The translations under genes and the position numbers were made by a program. The notes beneath the pieces were generated by a model, which saw only the letters and a program-made list of their open reading frames with translations, was not told the DNA's origin and did no database searches. From Moniliella sp. 'wahieum' (lineage: Eukaryota > Basidiomycota > Moniliellomycetes > Moniliellales > Moniliellaceae), in NCBI GenBank assembly GCA_003971905.1, contig RSEE01000141.1, positions 62,001 through 126,000 of the forward strand: DNA of 64,000 nt. Direction: 5' to 3'. This document shows, piece by piece, positions 36,101 to 47,790 of this stretch. The first letter of the stretch is position 1; each line of letters begins with the position of its first letter.

Positions 36101-38301
36101 GGATATAGCCACAGTAGATGAAGATGACGTTAAGTGCCAACGTGCACCATCTGTTCATGTTAAGAGTCAGCCCTAAAATTCCTGAGAATGACGCAACAGA
36201 CCAGAAGGATCCAGATACTTACCGGATAGCCTCGCTGAAGCCAGGAGACAATGCACAAAAGGCACGGTACATTTGCGTGATTGTGTAGGTACCAAAGAAC
36301 GTCAGAAGCCAAAAGAGGGCCCATGCCTCACCCTTTACGCGCAGATGAGATAGGAAGTACAGCACAACTAGGGGACAGAAGAGTCAGTATATATACGGAT
36401 AAATGGATCAAAGATAAGATGAGGTAAAACGTACTGCAAAAAGGGGGTAATGAGCAGGAAGATGTGAGGGACATCGGCGATGGCACGGGCGATGACGGTA
36501 GCAGAGGGTCGTGCAAACCCAAATCGTTTGTGGCGGTCGAGAATGGTGCGACCGTGACGGCAATCCAAACTTCGGAAAGCATTGACCATCCGACAAAGAC
36601 CGAGGAGAAGGAAAGGGCACCTGCAGCAAGGAACGCTCCCTCCGAATCGTTTTTGGCATTCCAAAAGAGTGATCCGATATAAAGCGGCACGATCGTAGCG
36701 GTGATAAGCTGGATGAACACATCCCACCGGTTGGCCCACTTCAGGAGCAGCTCACGGCGAATCACCGCGTCAACTTGCTTCCAAAAAGGGACGGTAAAGT
36801 TGCTGGCCTTGCGCACCCCGTTGTTCTTCTCACTACGCACATGTTTCTTGAGTCCATCCGCTTCTTGCATCTGTCCTGCTGCAATCGCACCGAGGTAGTC
36901 CGCATGCTGAGCTTGGAGTTGGGCATAGAGTGGGCTAGCAATCCAAGCAGCCTCACGGGATGCTGAATCCTGCGGCGCGCGTCCCTCAAACCCATCCCGC
37001 ACTACCATCTGTTGCGGATCCGTGACGGCAGTGACAAAGTCGCACGTAGTTTGGCGTGGACCGGCGTAGTAGCCTAAGTCAACAAAGTATTGGCGCACTT
37101 GGTCGCGAGGGCCGTAGTAAATAACGCGTCCTTGGTCCATGACAGCAATCATGTCAAATTGTAAAAGAATACTTTCACTAACCTGATACAAGGTGACAAG
37201 GAGAGTACGCTGCGATACATCGGCAATCAAGCGAAGCGAACGGGCATAGTCTAGCGCGTGGAGGCATCCAGGCCACGGGTGGTGTTGTCGTTGGCTTGAA
37301 CCGCCGCACGGGTGGCCATCGACTCGGCGATGGTCACTCGCTTCCGTTCACCCCCAGAGACCCCACGAACCGTCTCGTTCCCAACGATGGTGTCGCGAAC
37401 GTGAGGCATACCGAACATATCCAGGTAGACGTTGACCAGTTGTTCAATAAACTCTTCCCGTGTCTGGCCCCCACGGGTGGTAGACCGGGGCACCTTGCAC
37501 CGCAGAGCGAACCGAAGCGTCTCGGCTACGGAAAGTTTGGCAAAGTGATCATCTCTTCACCCAGAAAAACGACCTATGTTACCAGAGTGGCTGTCAGCAC
37601 TGCACTGTCACAACAACCCCTCGCGAGGCCAAAAGAGAAAAGATAGGAGCCGACGTACCTCTCCACGGAATTTGGTTTGAATCTGCTCGGAGGAGAGGCC
37701 ACCGTAAGTGATATCGCCGCCCGGCGTGACAGAAGGATCAAGCGAAGAAGTGATGGCTTTGAGGAAAGTAGTGCATCCGGATCCAGGGCTGCCGAGCACG
37801 AGAAGCATCTGTCCCGCACGAAGCAGGCCTGTGGTGGGGTGGATGATTTTAACTAGATCCTGGCCGCCAGGTGTGAGCTTGCGGAGGGGAGGTATGAGGG
37901 TCGAGAGAATGTTCCAAGGATCACGCCAGACTGTGTCCCGATCGCGATGGGCGTTGTCTTGACTAACACACCCCCAGCAACAGCCTTAGCAGGGGCGGAT
38001 ACGCTCAGGTTGGTCCACGCCACGCCCAAAGGCTGGTGTCGGTGGGGGACTGATGGCTCTTGGCCAGCAGAAATTTGCGAAGGTTGAAGCCGTCCTCATT
38101 GTCGTCCTCGTCTCCCAATTCAACAGCGTCAGGGTTTGAGCCTGCATGAGAGAGAGTTTGAGCAAGGCTGCGTGCCTCCTGCTCGGCCTCCACTTGCTCA
38201 AGATGAAGGCGTGCCTGAGGAATATCCACCGCATGAGCAGCGGCTTCGCCCCATGTGCCGTCGACGGCACTTGCAGTACGCTCAAGCGCCTTTTCACCCA
38301 T
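33198..38301 (-). CDS. PDR/ABCG full-size multidrug ABC transporter (Pdr5-like), intron-rich
   Basis: Plasma-membrane exporter of hydrophobic drugs or metabolites with NBD1-TMD1-NBD2-TMD2 order. The start is ATG 38301 (MGEKALERTASAVDGTWGE); the stop is at 33198-33200 after SKPVGSNEA. NBD1 has the PDR-type degenerate Walker A GSPGSGCTT (Cys for Lys, about 37795), signature VSGGERKRVTIAES (about 37360) and DNTTRGLDAST. TMD1 has ANRWDVFIQLITATIVPLYI and WALFWLLTFFGTYT. NBD2 has canonical Walker A GSSGAGKTT (about 35390), a non-canonical signature LSIERRKRVTI and Walker B LFLDEPTSGLDS. TMD2 includes LPGIWKAVYWASPIAHYVRG and a Cys-rich extracellular loop (DLCDYCQYATGDDF). Introns are clear, for example GTGTGT..GTGACAG just before NBD2 Walker A (about 35390-35470). 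There is at least one one-base break near 37550 (before KLSVAETLRFALR). Confidence 0.93.
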
Positions 38302-38734
38302 TGTGCGTGCTCAATAGATGTGGAACTCCGTAGACCGCGATTTAGGATGACAGTTTGGGCTTGGCTGAAGGCGCTCAGTCGTTGGTGTTGGTTTAAGGGA
38401 GCGATAAGCGAGAGGCCTTTTCCTGGACGGTATGCTTCAGCATCGGATCGATACTTATGTACTTCGCCTCAATTGACCTTGATCCTGCGTGAAAAGAAAC
38501 TGCACACACAGTAGGCCACAATCCGCGCCAGTCTGGGTATAGCGGGTGTAGGCAAGGAGTTATCGCCGATCGCGCCCGTCGACCGTGCGACCCGCCACAG
38601 ACTCGGGATGTGCAGGCGTTATTATGAAGAAGGGTTCAGCCTGGGTGTCCAGGCTGAGTCCAAGTGTGATGCAATGGAAATATTGCGTCGCCGCCACTAC
38701 TCTCGTCCTTCTGCGCTTCGCCTCGCACCGGAGT

Positions 38735-38751
38735 AGCTTGAAGCTTGAAGC
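38735..38751. repeat. Heptamer repeat (AGCTTGA)2
   Basis: AGCTTGA AGCTTGA AGC, the same heptamer as the seven-unit array at 32081, lying 435 bp upstream of the ABC transporter start. Confidence 0.65.
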
Positions 38752-39500
38752 GCTGAACGTCTTACAGGGAACATCGAGATCATCGATCATATGATCACCA
38801 ATGATCATCGATTCTCGATCATGCGCATGTGCACCTATTGATCATGACGTTTTTTAATGTTACAGTGAAACACGTCAAACATTGGCGTTGCACTGACAAA
38901 AACTGACATATGTAACAGGCATTCTTCTTCCGCCGGCATCGGGCTAGCACTCGTCCTCACCTGAGGCCGGCCTGAGGCCTGAAAGGACGCGGACCTCGAA
39001 CCGCCTGACGCGTTACCTCGGCGGTTCCTGCCACGTCTTAGATGCATTGGTTCTCCCGATGCCGCCGTACGCTGCACGGGTGACCCCCCAGGGCTTAGTC
39101 AGGCTCAGTCCCGCCTCCTGTGGAACACGGCGATTGCGGACTGTTACAACCGCTCCCCTCGGTGTTTAGCAGGCGTTGCAGGCGCATAGCTAATCGAAAA
39201 TGTGGTAACAAGGTTCCGGATAGATATGTGAGGACTACGTACAAAATTCAAGGTGGGTAAGGCCCACAAGATCATGCGCAAGAAATTTCGATTAGCTCTG
39301 CGAAGCTGGGGCCTCTGGCCCCGCTTGCAAAACTTTTCACAGGAGAGGCGCTGTCGATGATAGCATTGTCAAGACAATCCACCCATCCACCATGGGAAAA
39401 CGAGCATGCTTTGACCACGAGACATGTGACGGTGAGAGGCGCCTCTACCGTCTCCTGCCGAGGAATGATTAATGACACTCGACAAGCGATAATCGATAAC

Positions 39501-39520
39501 ACGTCACGCGTCACGCGTCA
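39501..39520. repeat. Heptamer repeat (ACGCGTC)n
   Basis: ACGTC ACGCGTC ACGCGTC A, a 7-bp period around the palindrome ACGCGT, in the gene-poor spacer. Confidence 0.65.
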
Positions 39521-42198
39521 GATCTCAGAAGGCGCCTGGCGTCCACAGTGCGCTCAGCCTGTGAGGCTGAGTACTCCAGCTGAGTGCACCCAGAGTGTGG
39601 GGTCCGATCCGTACTGAGTGTACTGGAATCTCAGTACGGAGTTACTGAGCCTTCACTGACAGCGCGTGCCCACTTGTGATATACGCAATTGGGACCTGTT
39701 ACATAGTGACAACTATCCCAGAGACCACATGGTGGCGACAGCAGCAGATCCGGACCCTTTTTTGGCTCCGCCCTTTTCCCCCCGAATCGGATCTGTGTAA
39801 GTAAGTACACGGATGGACGTGGTGGATACATGAGTGCGGGTGAGCGCCGCAGTGATGCATCCAAGGAGTGTGGACTCATTCGACTTGTCGATGATGGTAA
39901 CATGATCATGTGGGCGTTGCATTTTGTGTGGTCGCACAGTGCCTTCCCGTCTCCACACGCGATGCTTCGCACATGGTGGCACCAAAAGGGGAGGGGGGGC
40001 ACGTAAGTTGAGCGCTCGTTGAGCGCTGGGCGCCTCTGGGAAAGGACTGATAAACTATTTCACATTCTTCTCGCGACCATGCACATCCGTACTTTTTGAA
40101 GCGTGAGCGCCTTGAGCAGCCCACATGCAGCTTTCCTTCCCTGGAGGGATATGTTCTCGTGTACCACACTTTCGGGGACGCATATATGGCCTTCCTTGTC
40201 CCCGAACTCCTTGAGCCCTTCGACCTGTGGCCATCAGGCCTCAGGCCTCAGGGTCCTCCGCTTCCTCTCCTGCGGGTGTGACATGCATGAATGCGAAGCT
40301 TGAAGAGGGCCTGCCAGAAACTCGAAGGATCACCGGCACCGCCGGTCACCTGAGGCCTAATTAATGATTGTCGCAGCCACACCGGTCACCCGAGATCATC
40401 GATCAAGCTGAGTTTCGTCAAGCAACACAACAAACAAACCAGAACTGCAATGGCATGCAACACTACTATGGGCCTTCAGTGTTATGGAGAAGGGCTCATT
40501 CGTACCCACGCGCTACCTCCGGTTTGGAAGAGAGTAGCGGCGTCGGAGGGTCCTGACCTACTGGCGGATCCGCTGACTTCTTAAACGGTTTTGACCCGCA
40601 GTACTCCGCGGATGAGCCGGTCGGTTTGTAGGCCGTTTAGACGCAGCGTCGTTTCTTAATGCGTAAACCCTGGACATGACATGACTGCGCACATTATGTG
40701 GTGTGCAGGACTATGGTGGAACGGTGGAAGATGTATAATGATCGAGATGCAATTGCCTCTTAAGGACTTGGTTCTCATTCCAGAAATGACTGGGATGACT
40801 CGATTGTCACAGGCCATAGCTAGCGATGCTGGCGATGGTGGATGGAGATGGCATTCAAGAGCTAAGGAGAGCTAGAGCTATGGGCCTTGATAGGCTCCTG
40901 GCCTGGAGGCCAGTGGAAACCCGTGGAAGGGCCGGAACTCACTGCCCCGGTGCACTGTGTGCATCGGGCCACGTGTCACTGAAGGCCGATGGGCTCTAGA
41001 CCACTGGTGGTCAACATCGATGGCCGCGGAGATTCTGTTGACCTTACACGTTGACCTATATGATGGTCATTTGTGGCCAAAAGGTCACTTCCCTCATGCA
41101 TTACTGCTGACCGAGGTGGAAGTGACCTCGTGTGTGAATCACACTTTTTTTTCGACGTGTGGCGTCTCCGACTCCATGATAACTTCTGGATTCGCCACCG
41201 CCTTCGGATCTCCATGGACCACCATCTCCATTTGCTGCTCTTGAGCTCCTCTTGGGCGTTAGTAGATGCCGGACCCTTGGTTACACGGTTACTTGCATTA
41301 CACGTTACATGATCGATTCGGCATCTGATTGGTCAGGCGCCTGACTGGTGGTCCTATGATTCCCTCCTCTCCTTCTTCCTCTACCTAGCCAGGCTTATAG
41401 TATAGTCCACTGAGCATACCACTGTCCGTCTCAAGCTGCCTTTGAATCACCATGGCACTCAGTGCTGCTGTCCCAAAGACTTTGTGGTAACTCGAGGATC
41501 AGACTGCTAGAGTGCGACTTGGGAAGAGAATATTCCTGCCGGCTCCAGGTGAAGGAATGCGCCACAAGGACCCCCCCCATTTGGGCCACCGGCGCCACTA
41601 CACCAGTGTGGCACCCCACCGACTCGCTGCGAGATGTGTGAGCCAATAGTAGAGACTACTATTAGTATGTGGGGTCTCTACGAGACTCAAGTTATGGCGG
41701 GGCATGTATGTAATGTACAACGACTGTTCATTAGCTTTGGCGCAGAGTTTACCGTAGTAAGGCTGCGGTAAACAAACGCTGAGTTATAACCTAGCCTGGT
41801 GCTCAGCGCTGAGTAGCACTGAGCAGCTCTCAACGCGCTCAACCCCATGTCGGCCACCCTAGGATCGTCGAGATCATCCCCTACAAATCATGGCCACCCC
41901 AGCCAGATTGCAGCCGAGGCGACAGCCATCTTGTTGGTGAGTAAAACGTGGGGGCTAATCGATCATCAGGCTCGTCGAGCTTAAAGATCGACGGGCTGGC
42001 GTGTGCCGCTTTTGGCGCCAAGCCCCCGTTTAGGAAACCAAGGGAGTCGCCAGCAGGTCAGGACACTGTCAGAACGAGACCCTGATTGGCGCAATAAACC
42101 ACAGCTCCGTAATGTATACGGGGCTCGGATCAGATCTCAGACCGGGGCGAAGCCATGGTGATCCTCTCGATCGCGTATATTCATTTTTCGTGTTCCCC

Positions 42199-42212
42199 TC
42201 AACGTTCAACGT
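42199..42212. repeat. Heptamer repeat (TCAACGT)2
   Basis: TCAACGT TCAACGT containing AACGTT, just downstream of the stop of the minus-strand GRDP-like copy. Confidence 0.6.
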
Positions 42213-42237
42213 GAGTTCAACCCTTCAAGCTTCAGCC

Positions 42238-44560
42238 CTAAACGTTAAACCCAAGCCGCCGTGACTCATCATCATCCTCATCTTCATCCTCCACATCCTC
42301 CACCGCCACAGCCCTTTCACTAGGCGCGGCGCTTCCGCATCCTCCAACTCCTGCGCTCCCACACTGTCCACGGCCCGCACACGACGCGAATCCGCCTATG
42401 GAGGCACAGCCACCCGAGCCACACGAGCCTGCACCCACAACACCACCACAGGTCCCAGCTACGCACGCTCCAGGGCCATCGCTGCCCAACACGGCTGCGC
42501 ACGCAGGGTTGCCTGCGTACATGCCCGAGGCTGATCCGGCCGTGATCCACGGGTCGGGGCGGTAGGTAGGGAGCAGCATACGGTACGTACGCAGGATAGA
42601 TACCCCAGGCCAACGCTGGCCTCCGTTTCGTCCTCAATCTGTTCCCGTTTCTCATCCGATACTGGGGCGAAAAGCAAGCCTCGTTTGTGCCGGCGCCGTT
42701 GTGCTGCCTCAGCCTGGGAGAGGAGACGGCGGCGCCTTACGGTTTCTTGTTGGACAATCGCTTCATTCCCCTCGGTAGGGATGGCATTGTGGGCCGAAAT
42801 GTGGGAAAGTGTTTAGGCTGGGAGGGGTGGGTGGCGAGGTGGGCATGGAGCGCATCTGAGTTGCTTTGTGCTTGAGAGGCTGTCGAGGACGAAACAAGAG
42901 GGCTGAGAGATACGGTTGGTCTGGCCTTCCCGTACAGCTTCGCGCAGTACCAACAGGTGCACTCTGAGTACGGCTGACCATTGGTCAACTTGGTGTATCG
43001 CTTGGCGGTGAGCTCAAACCCATCGCTCAACCTACCCGAGGCAACCTTGTCGTCATGGTTGATCATTCGCTTCATATGGTGCTTCGTGTAGCAGTAGTAC
43101 CGTTCCGGCGAGAGTTGGTGGGGTGTGCCAGGCCAAGTCAACGTCGAGCGTAGGCACCGCAAGATCCCCAGGATACTGTTTGATGATCTTAAGAAAGGTG
43201 ACGTACTTGTGATCAATCGGGCAATCGTTTGATCCAGTGCAAATGAGTGCAGCCAATCAATCTCGTCCATCTTCCGGACAAATGTACCTTGTCGTAGCAC
43301 AGCCCGACCAAGTCCAGACCAAACGGAGACGAGTTTTCCCAATAGCGCGACATCATTGATCGAATACTGCGCGTCGTACTTTGGCGGTAGCCCGGGTGAC
43401 GGGTTGACATTGTCCTACAGCTCGCAGAACCGCTCGGTCCGAGCAGCCCGCCTGGATCACATCACGCACGATGGCCCATGGTAATGGGGGATAAATGCCG
43501 AGATCGAGCTTCTGAGGGCGGGGCTCTGACCCGTACTTCAAAAAGTTGCTCCCATAGGACTGGAGCATGATTCTTCGGCCCGTGCCTGGAATACGGCCAT
43601 CATACGCAAAGATGGTTCCCGGCATCGCCTCGTCCCACGACTTGAGCTTCGCAAAGTCGGCGCGAAACTTTTCCACACGCAGGTCATCGTGGGTGATACA
43701 AGAGTCACAGGAAGTGCAGTGGGTTACCATGTTGTAATCGGTAAAGCGCGAGCGAGTGGCGTGGAACCAAGGTTTGTCCAAGTCGCCCAGTCGCCCCTCG
43801 GTCGCCCACGGGACCTCTTGCTCCTCTTGCAGCGTGGACACTTGATTTTCTTACCGGCCTTGTCTTCCTGTTGCGCCAGGTACACCCTGTGGCCGTTCAA
43901 ATGCTTCGGCCGCCTCGGCAGGAGGGAGATAATCAAGCGAATCGTTGATGCAGGCATCAATCAGTGCCCAGGGGAAGCCTGCTTTCCATACCTGCATGTG
44001 CCCTGTCCGAAGGAATCTTCAAGATAGATGACGGGATTAAGGCAAAACGCATGCCAGACATCAACACATCGAGTGGAGGGAGATTATGGGTGCTCCACAG
44101 CGGCGAGGCCGACGGCGAGGGGGTGGCCTTCATGGCCTTTTCCACGTCAGTGGCCGACTCCACCATCTCCACCGTGAGGACCATGCATGAGGAAGGTAAG
44201 CAAACATTCCAAAACCGCTCAAACGATCCGCCGCTCGCGCCACGTACACTGCCCAGCGTTTTCTCGCATCAATGCCAAGCCTTTGTTTCGATCGTCCTGA
44301 CTCTTAAACTGAAATAGCACGTCCTCATCGCGTAGCCCAAACAGACCTCCACATGGGCAATCGAGTCTCGCAGATCGGCAAAGACAGCGAGCAGGCGCAA
44401 TGGGCAACACATTCGTCTACTGTGACGGTCTGTGTGGTGTCGTTGGGGGCGATGCGGGGGAAACGTGCGGAGAGGTGATGGTAAGCTGTAGGGCGGCGGA
44501 GGGTCGTCGGGAACTGGGGGCGATGCGGGGGCCCCTTCTCGGTTTGGAGGAGGTGGCAGT
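42238..44560 (-). pseudogene. Glycine-rich domain-containing protein-like (GRDP), copy 1, damaged
   Basis: A paralogue of the plus-strand gene at 57745-60021, inverted relative to it. Matching parts: NDTTQTVTVDECVAH, LLAVFADLRDSIAHVE, LFGLRDEDVLFQF, QDDRNKGLALMREN; EVPWATEGRLGDLDKPWFHA, CTSCDSCITHDDLRVEKFRA; RQGTFVRKMDEIDWLHS; PTLDVDLAWHT (the GRDP signature) continuing in another frame; HDDKVASGRLSDGFELTAKR, YTKLTNGQPYSECTCWYC; and a Gly/Cys-rich tail GACVAGTCGGVVGAGSCGS that here ends in an acidic tail (DVEDEDEDDDESRRLGFNV), stop at 42238-42240. The reading frame breaks repeatedly and no in-frame ATG is present near the expected start (about 44550; 57745 in the other copy). It could be a real pseudogene, or a gene with an unseen 5' exon in a sequence carrying base losses. 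Confidence 0.6.
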
Positions 44561-46157
44561 CTAAGAGCGGTGAGGCTACTCGGCGTTAGTGCGATGGGGC
44601 AAGTGCTAGGGGGAGTGCGGTCGAAGGGGTTGAAAGGAGGGGGGGAGAGGGCTCACAGCGACGGGAGATGAGTACCGAGACCAAGTGAAGAGAGAGGGAC
44701 AATGGACGATGGCAAGGTAAAGATAGGCGAGCGAGCGAGACCTCAGCTATGCCCCAAAGAGTGAGGACACTGTTGAGAGAAAGGTAGGAGTGGCCGATGG
44801 TTGCGTCCGAGGTTCTTGCATCGCGGTACTCGTGCATCCGCAGTTGCGGAGCAAGGCCACCTGGACGCCATCGGCACGGGAAATGGATACAGGCCCAGTG
44901 CCCCTGCTTGGCAGGCGCACTGGTCCTCTGGATTCGCATCTCAGATCTCCACAATCCCACTTCGACACCCACATTTTCCGCAGCCCGAGCATAGGAGTGT
45001 GGTCCTGTGGCTGCTTGTCGTATCCACATCGGGTCTACTACCGGCAGATAAAAGTACCGATATTCAAATGTACTGGGAAGGAAGTCTGGGGCAGCTGATG
45101 AAGTTGAAGTGGCATCGCACACGCTCACGCCCATTGCCCCCCCCCCGCTGTCTCCGCAGCCGACACGGAGGCATCCTGTCTGGCGACGTTTACCGGTTAC
45201 GGTTACCAGTACACACAAGTGACGCGTTACGCGTTACGGGTGCTCAATTACTAAGCCTAACCCATGGGGTACCTACCACCTGGTAACCTTATGTAGCTAA
45301 CTCAACTACGTACGTACCGAATCAACCCAAGCACTAATAAACAGGGTTCTTAGATTTTCCACGCTACGCCAAGCTGCGCCTTCTGTGACGCAATGCAAGT
45401 GAATGGAGTATTGTCGCCGGTCTAGCTGGGCTACGTGAAGCTTAGGCCTCCCGGGCAAGCTGTCGGATCAGTTGATCACCCAGCTCGAGCAGTGTTCCAT
45501 TTTTCTGGATGGGAACATGAACGATGAGACCGAGGGAGGAGAGGGGGCGTGGGTAAGCGGAAAGCGAAGCCTGAGAAGAATGAACAAAATCAAGGGATGG
45601 TAGTACAGAGAAGAGAACGCGCCGAGGCGGGGGGTGGGGGCAGGAGCACATCGGTTGGTTCGTGCGTGCCGCTGCCCCCCCCCCCCGACTCGGGCACACG
45701 ACGGGAAAAGCCCAGGCAAGTCGTCCGAGGCTCGTCGTTCGAGGATGGCAAGGGGGCGGAAGACATAGCCACTTGGCCCAGGGGAGGGGGAATCCTCTCT
45801 GGGTAGGTGCAAGGTGTACGCGTCACGCCAAGGACGGGCTGCGGAGCAAGCCGACTGGCCCGCTGCGAACGAAAAGACGGGATTGCCCGGATACAGTGGG
45901 AAGAGAACAGGGAAAATGGAAGGGTAATGACCGAGAGCCGGAGGGGGTCATGAGGAAAGAAATGGGGAAGGGTGAGATCTGAGAGTCCTGAGAGAGTGAG
46001 AGGACTCTTGGACCAGAGCATCTGCCGAGAAGATCAACACGGGCAAACGAAAAGCCCGATCGATCGGTGTGGAGAGAGCGGTGGAGGTGAAGGTGGATGG
46101 TGATGGGTTGGGAGGTGAGCTAGCGTTGATCAAGGCAGAGGTCCAGAGAGATGGCAG
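44561..46157. other. Intergenic region between GRDP copy 1 and HYM1
   Basis: A 210-codon minus-strand frame (44586-45218) starts with GTG and shows no recognisable feature, so it is not called. The heptamer (ACGCGTT)2 lies at 45222-45238. G/A-rich sequence at 45540-46130 is probably the 3' UTR of HYM1. A peptide resembling a natural C-terminus (KNGTLLELGDQLIRQLAREA, minus, ending at 45442) is noted under findings. Confidence 0.4.
45222..45238. repeat. Heptamer repeat (ACGCGTT)2
   Basis: ACGCGTT ACGCGTT ACG; 7-bp period around ACGCGT. The related TACCGGTTACGGTTACC lies just before it (45191-45207). Confidence 0.65.
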
Positions 46158-47418
46158 CTACCCTGCCCGCGCGTGGGCGTGGGCGTGAGCATGGGTATGG
46201 GCACCAGGGTCGGAGGTGTGAGGGCTGGCAGTGTGGCCGGTCTGCTGAATGATCTGGGATGACGTACTGTTTCTCATCGGCAAACTGCTCATCGTCACGC
46301 TCGTTGTGGAAATCAGAGAGGAACGTCACTAGTCGATCGCGGTTGCGGCGCAAGATGTGTTCACGGCCGGAGGCTTGCGCGGGTTGGCAACAAAGACTTT
46401 GAACACATGAAACGCCTCGAACTGAATGTTCTTCGACCGGTCCTTGAGCAGGTTCATCATCAGCTTCAGATTCTGCTCATTGCCAATGTACCGCGTCATG
46501 ACCGAGAAGTTGGTCTTGTCCAACAGGATCTCGCCGAGGAGCTTGAGCGACTGCCGCTTCGTCACATAGTTGCTGCTGTTGAGCAAGCCAGTGTACATGG
46601 CGATAAACGATCGTAATCCCCTTCGAGAAAGGCGGCCACCATGGGCTTGTGCCTGGTGAGCAGGTCCTTGAAAGCACTAAACGCATCGCACGATACGCCA
46701 AACGAGGTTTTTTCAATGTAATCGGGGAATGATAGAAACTGGAGGGTGGGGGGCGGGAAGGACAACAAGGTTAGTTTTCTTGCAACAGTCTCGGCACTTA
46801 GGGGAGGCAACACACTTTTCCGAGTAAAGGAGGATCTTGGCAATCGACTCGTGCCGGATCATCTCCCTGAGGATCATGCCTGTATTGAGAGCAGTGTCGG
46901 GGTGGGAGTAGCCACGAAGGCGAGGAAGATGATGTTGGGCTTTTGGGTAATGTACTCAACGGTGGGAAGGCGAGAACCGATCTGGCGGCGGAGCAACGCC
47001 GAGAAAATCTGGACCACATCTTGCGAGCCTCAAACTCGAGACGCCACGAATGGGTGATGAGGACACTGAGTGTGTCGGGGTGTACATCTCTGGGCCAGTT
47101 GGGCCACCATTTCGGGCTGGGGATACCGCCCTCGCTGCTGCCCCCATGCCGGCCGGGATCTCGTCGCCCTGGAGCAAGGCCTTGATGTGAATCAGGGTGC
47201 GGGACACGTCCTCTTCGAGGGCTTTCTGGCGGGAGGGAACAGTGGGGAGGGGCGGGGGGGGGCGCTGTTGGCGGCCGGGTTGGAGGAGACGACGGCGGTC
47301 GTGCCGGGGGCGCCACCGGGGGGCGGGGGGCGGCGGCATCGAGCTTGGCGAGTGTGTCGTGGAGGTGGCGGACGATGTCGGCGGGGGTGCGCTGGCGGGA
47401 GCGGAAGATGAAGTTCAT
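46158..47418 (-). CDS. HYM1: Mo25-like scaffold protein Hym1 (RAM/MOR pathway), frame-broken
   Basis: Helical-repeat scaffold that binds a STE20/GCK-type kinase (Kic1) in the pathway controlling cell separation and polarity. The start is ATG 47418, encoding [20 protein letters not shown], the family's N-terminus. Later parts are [20 protein letters not shown], then [29 protein letters not shown] sequence near 46760, [79 protein letters not shown] and [20 protein letters not shown]. The natural end, after one more base, reads [16 protein letters not shown] then [15 protein letters not shown] with stop at 46158-46160: a short His/Ala-rich tail not usual for the family. Several introns or one-base breaks separate the blocks. 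It is head-to-head with MRM2, 372 bp apart. Confidence 0.9.
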
Positions 47419-47790
47419 GGGGGGCAGGGGGGGCTGGGGGGGTGGGCGGGGGGGAGGGGTAGGTGTGCGGAGAGGAGGCCGAGGCGGCTGGGGGGTGCTT
47501 CAAGCTTGACGCCAGCTGAACGCAGGGTGGCTGTGTTCTCCACCCCTCAACCAAACCACGCCAACCACAGCAACACCCGCCAACACCCGCCAACACCCGC
47601 CAACCCCCCCCTCCACACGCGACCCTGCACGTTACCTAACCCTGAACATTTCAGCCTGCCTCTCTTCTTCTGCTCAGCCGAGCGCTGATCTCACCGATGA
47701 CGCAGCCGAGGGTTGACGTTGCCCCGCTGGACCCGCCTGCGTCTTTTTTCTTCGCTGCCTTCCGCCCGTCACGCAGTGCCGGTGGGAGCC
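47419..47790. promoter_or_regulatory. Divergent promoter of HYM1 and MRM2 with decamer repeat
   Basis: 372 bp between the two starts. It contains three tandem CAACACCCGC decamers at 47571-47600 and a C-rich flank. Both genes must be initiated from here. No core element was recognised. Confidence 0.5.

Larger units (their letters stand above)
38302..42237. other. 3.9-kb gene-poor spacer in the AT-richer stretch
   Basis: No frame here resembles a protein; the longest are under 130 codons and overlap on several strands. It contains heptamer repeats (38735-38751, 39501-39520, 42199-42212), ATCGAT/TGATCA-rich palindromic sequence at 38780-38825, and CTGAGT/AGTACT-rich sequence at 39565-39640. No transposase, reverse transcriptase or long terminal repeats were seen. 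It could be a long promoter, a decayed element or a non-coding RNA locus; the sequence does not decide. Confidence 0.5.

Noticed and set aside
38302..42237. Transposable element in the gene-poor spacer
   Set aside because: No terminal repeats, target-site duplication, transposase or reverse transcriptase motif could be found by eye.
44586..45218. 210-codon minus-strand frame
   Set aside because: GTG start, no homology-like blocks, low-complexity Ser/Leu end. A 5' exon of GRDP copy 1 was considered but the frames do not join.
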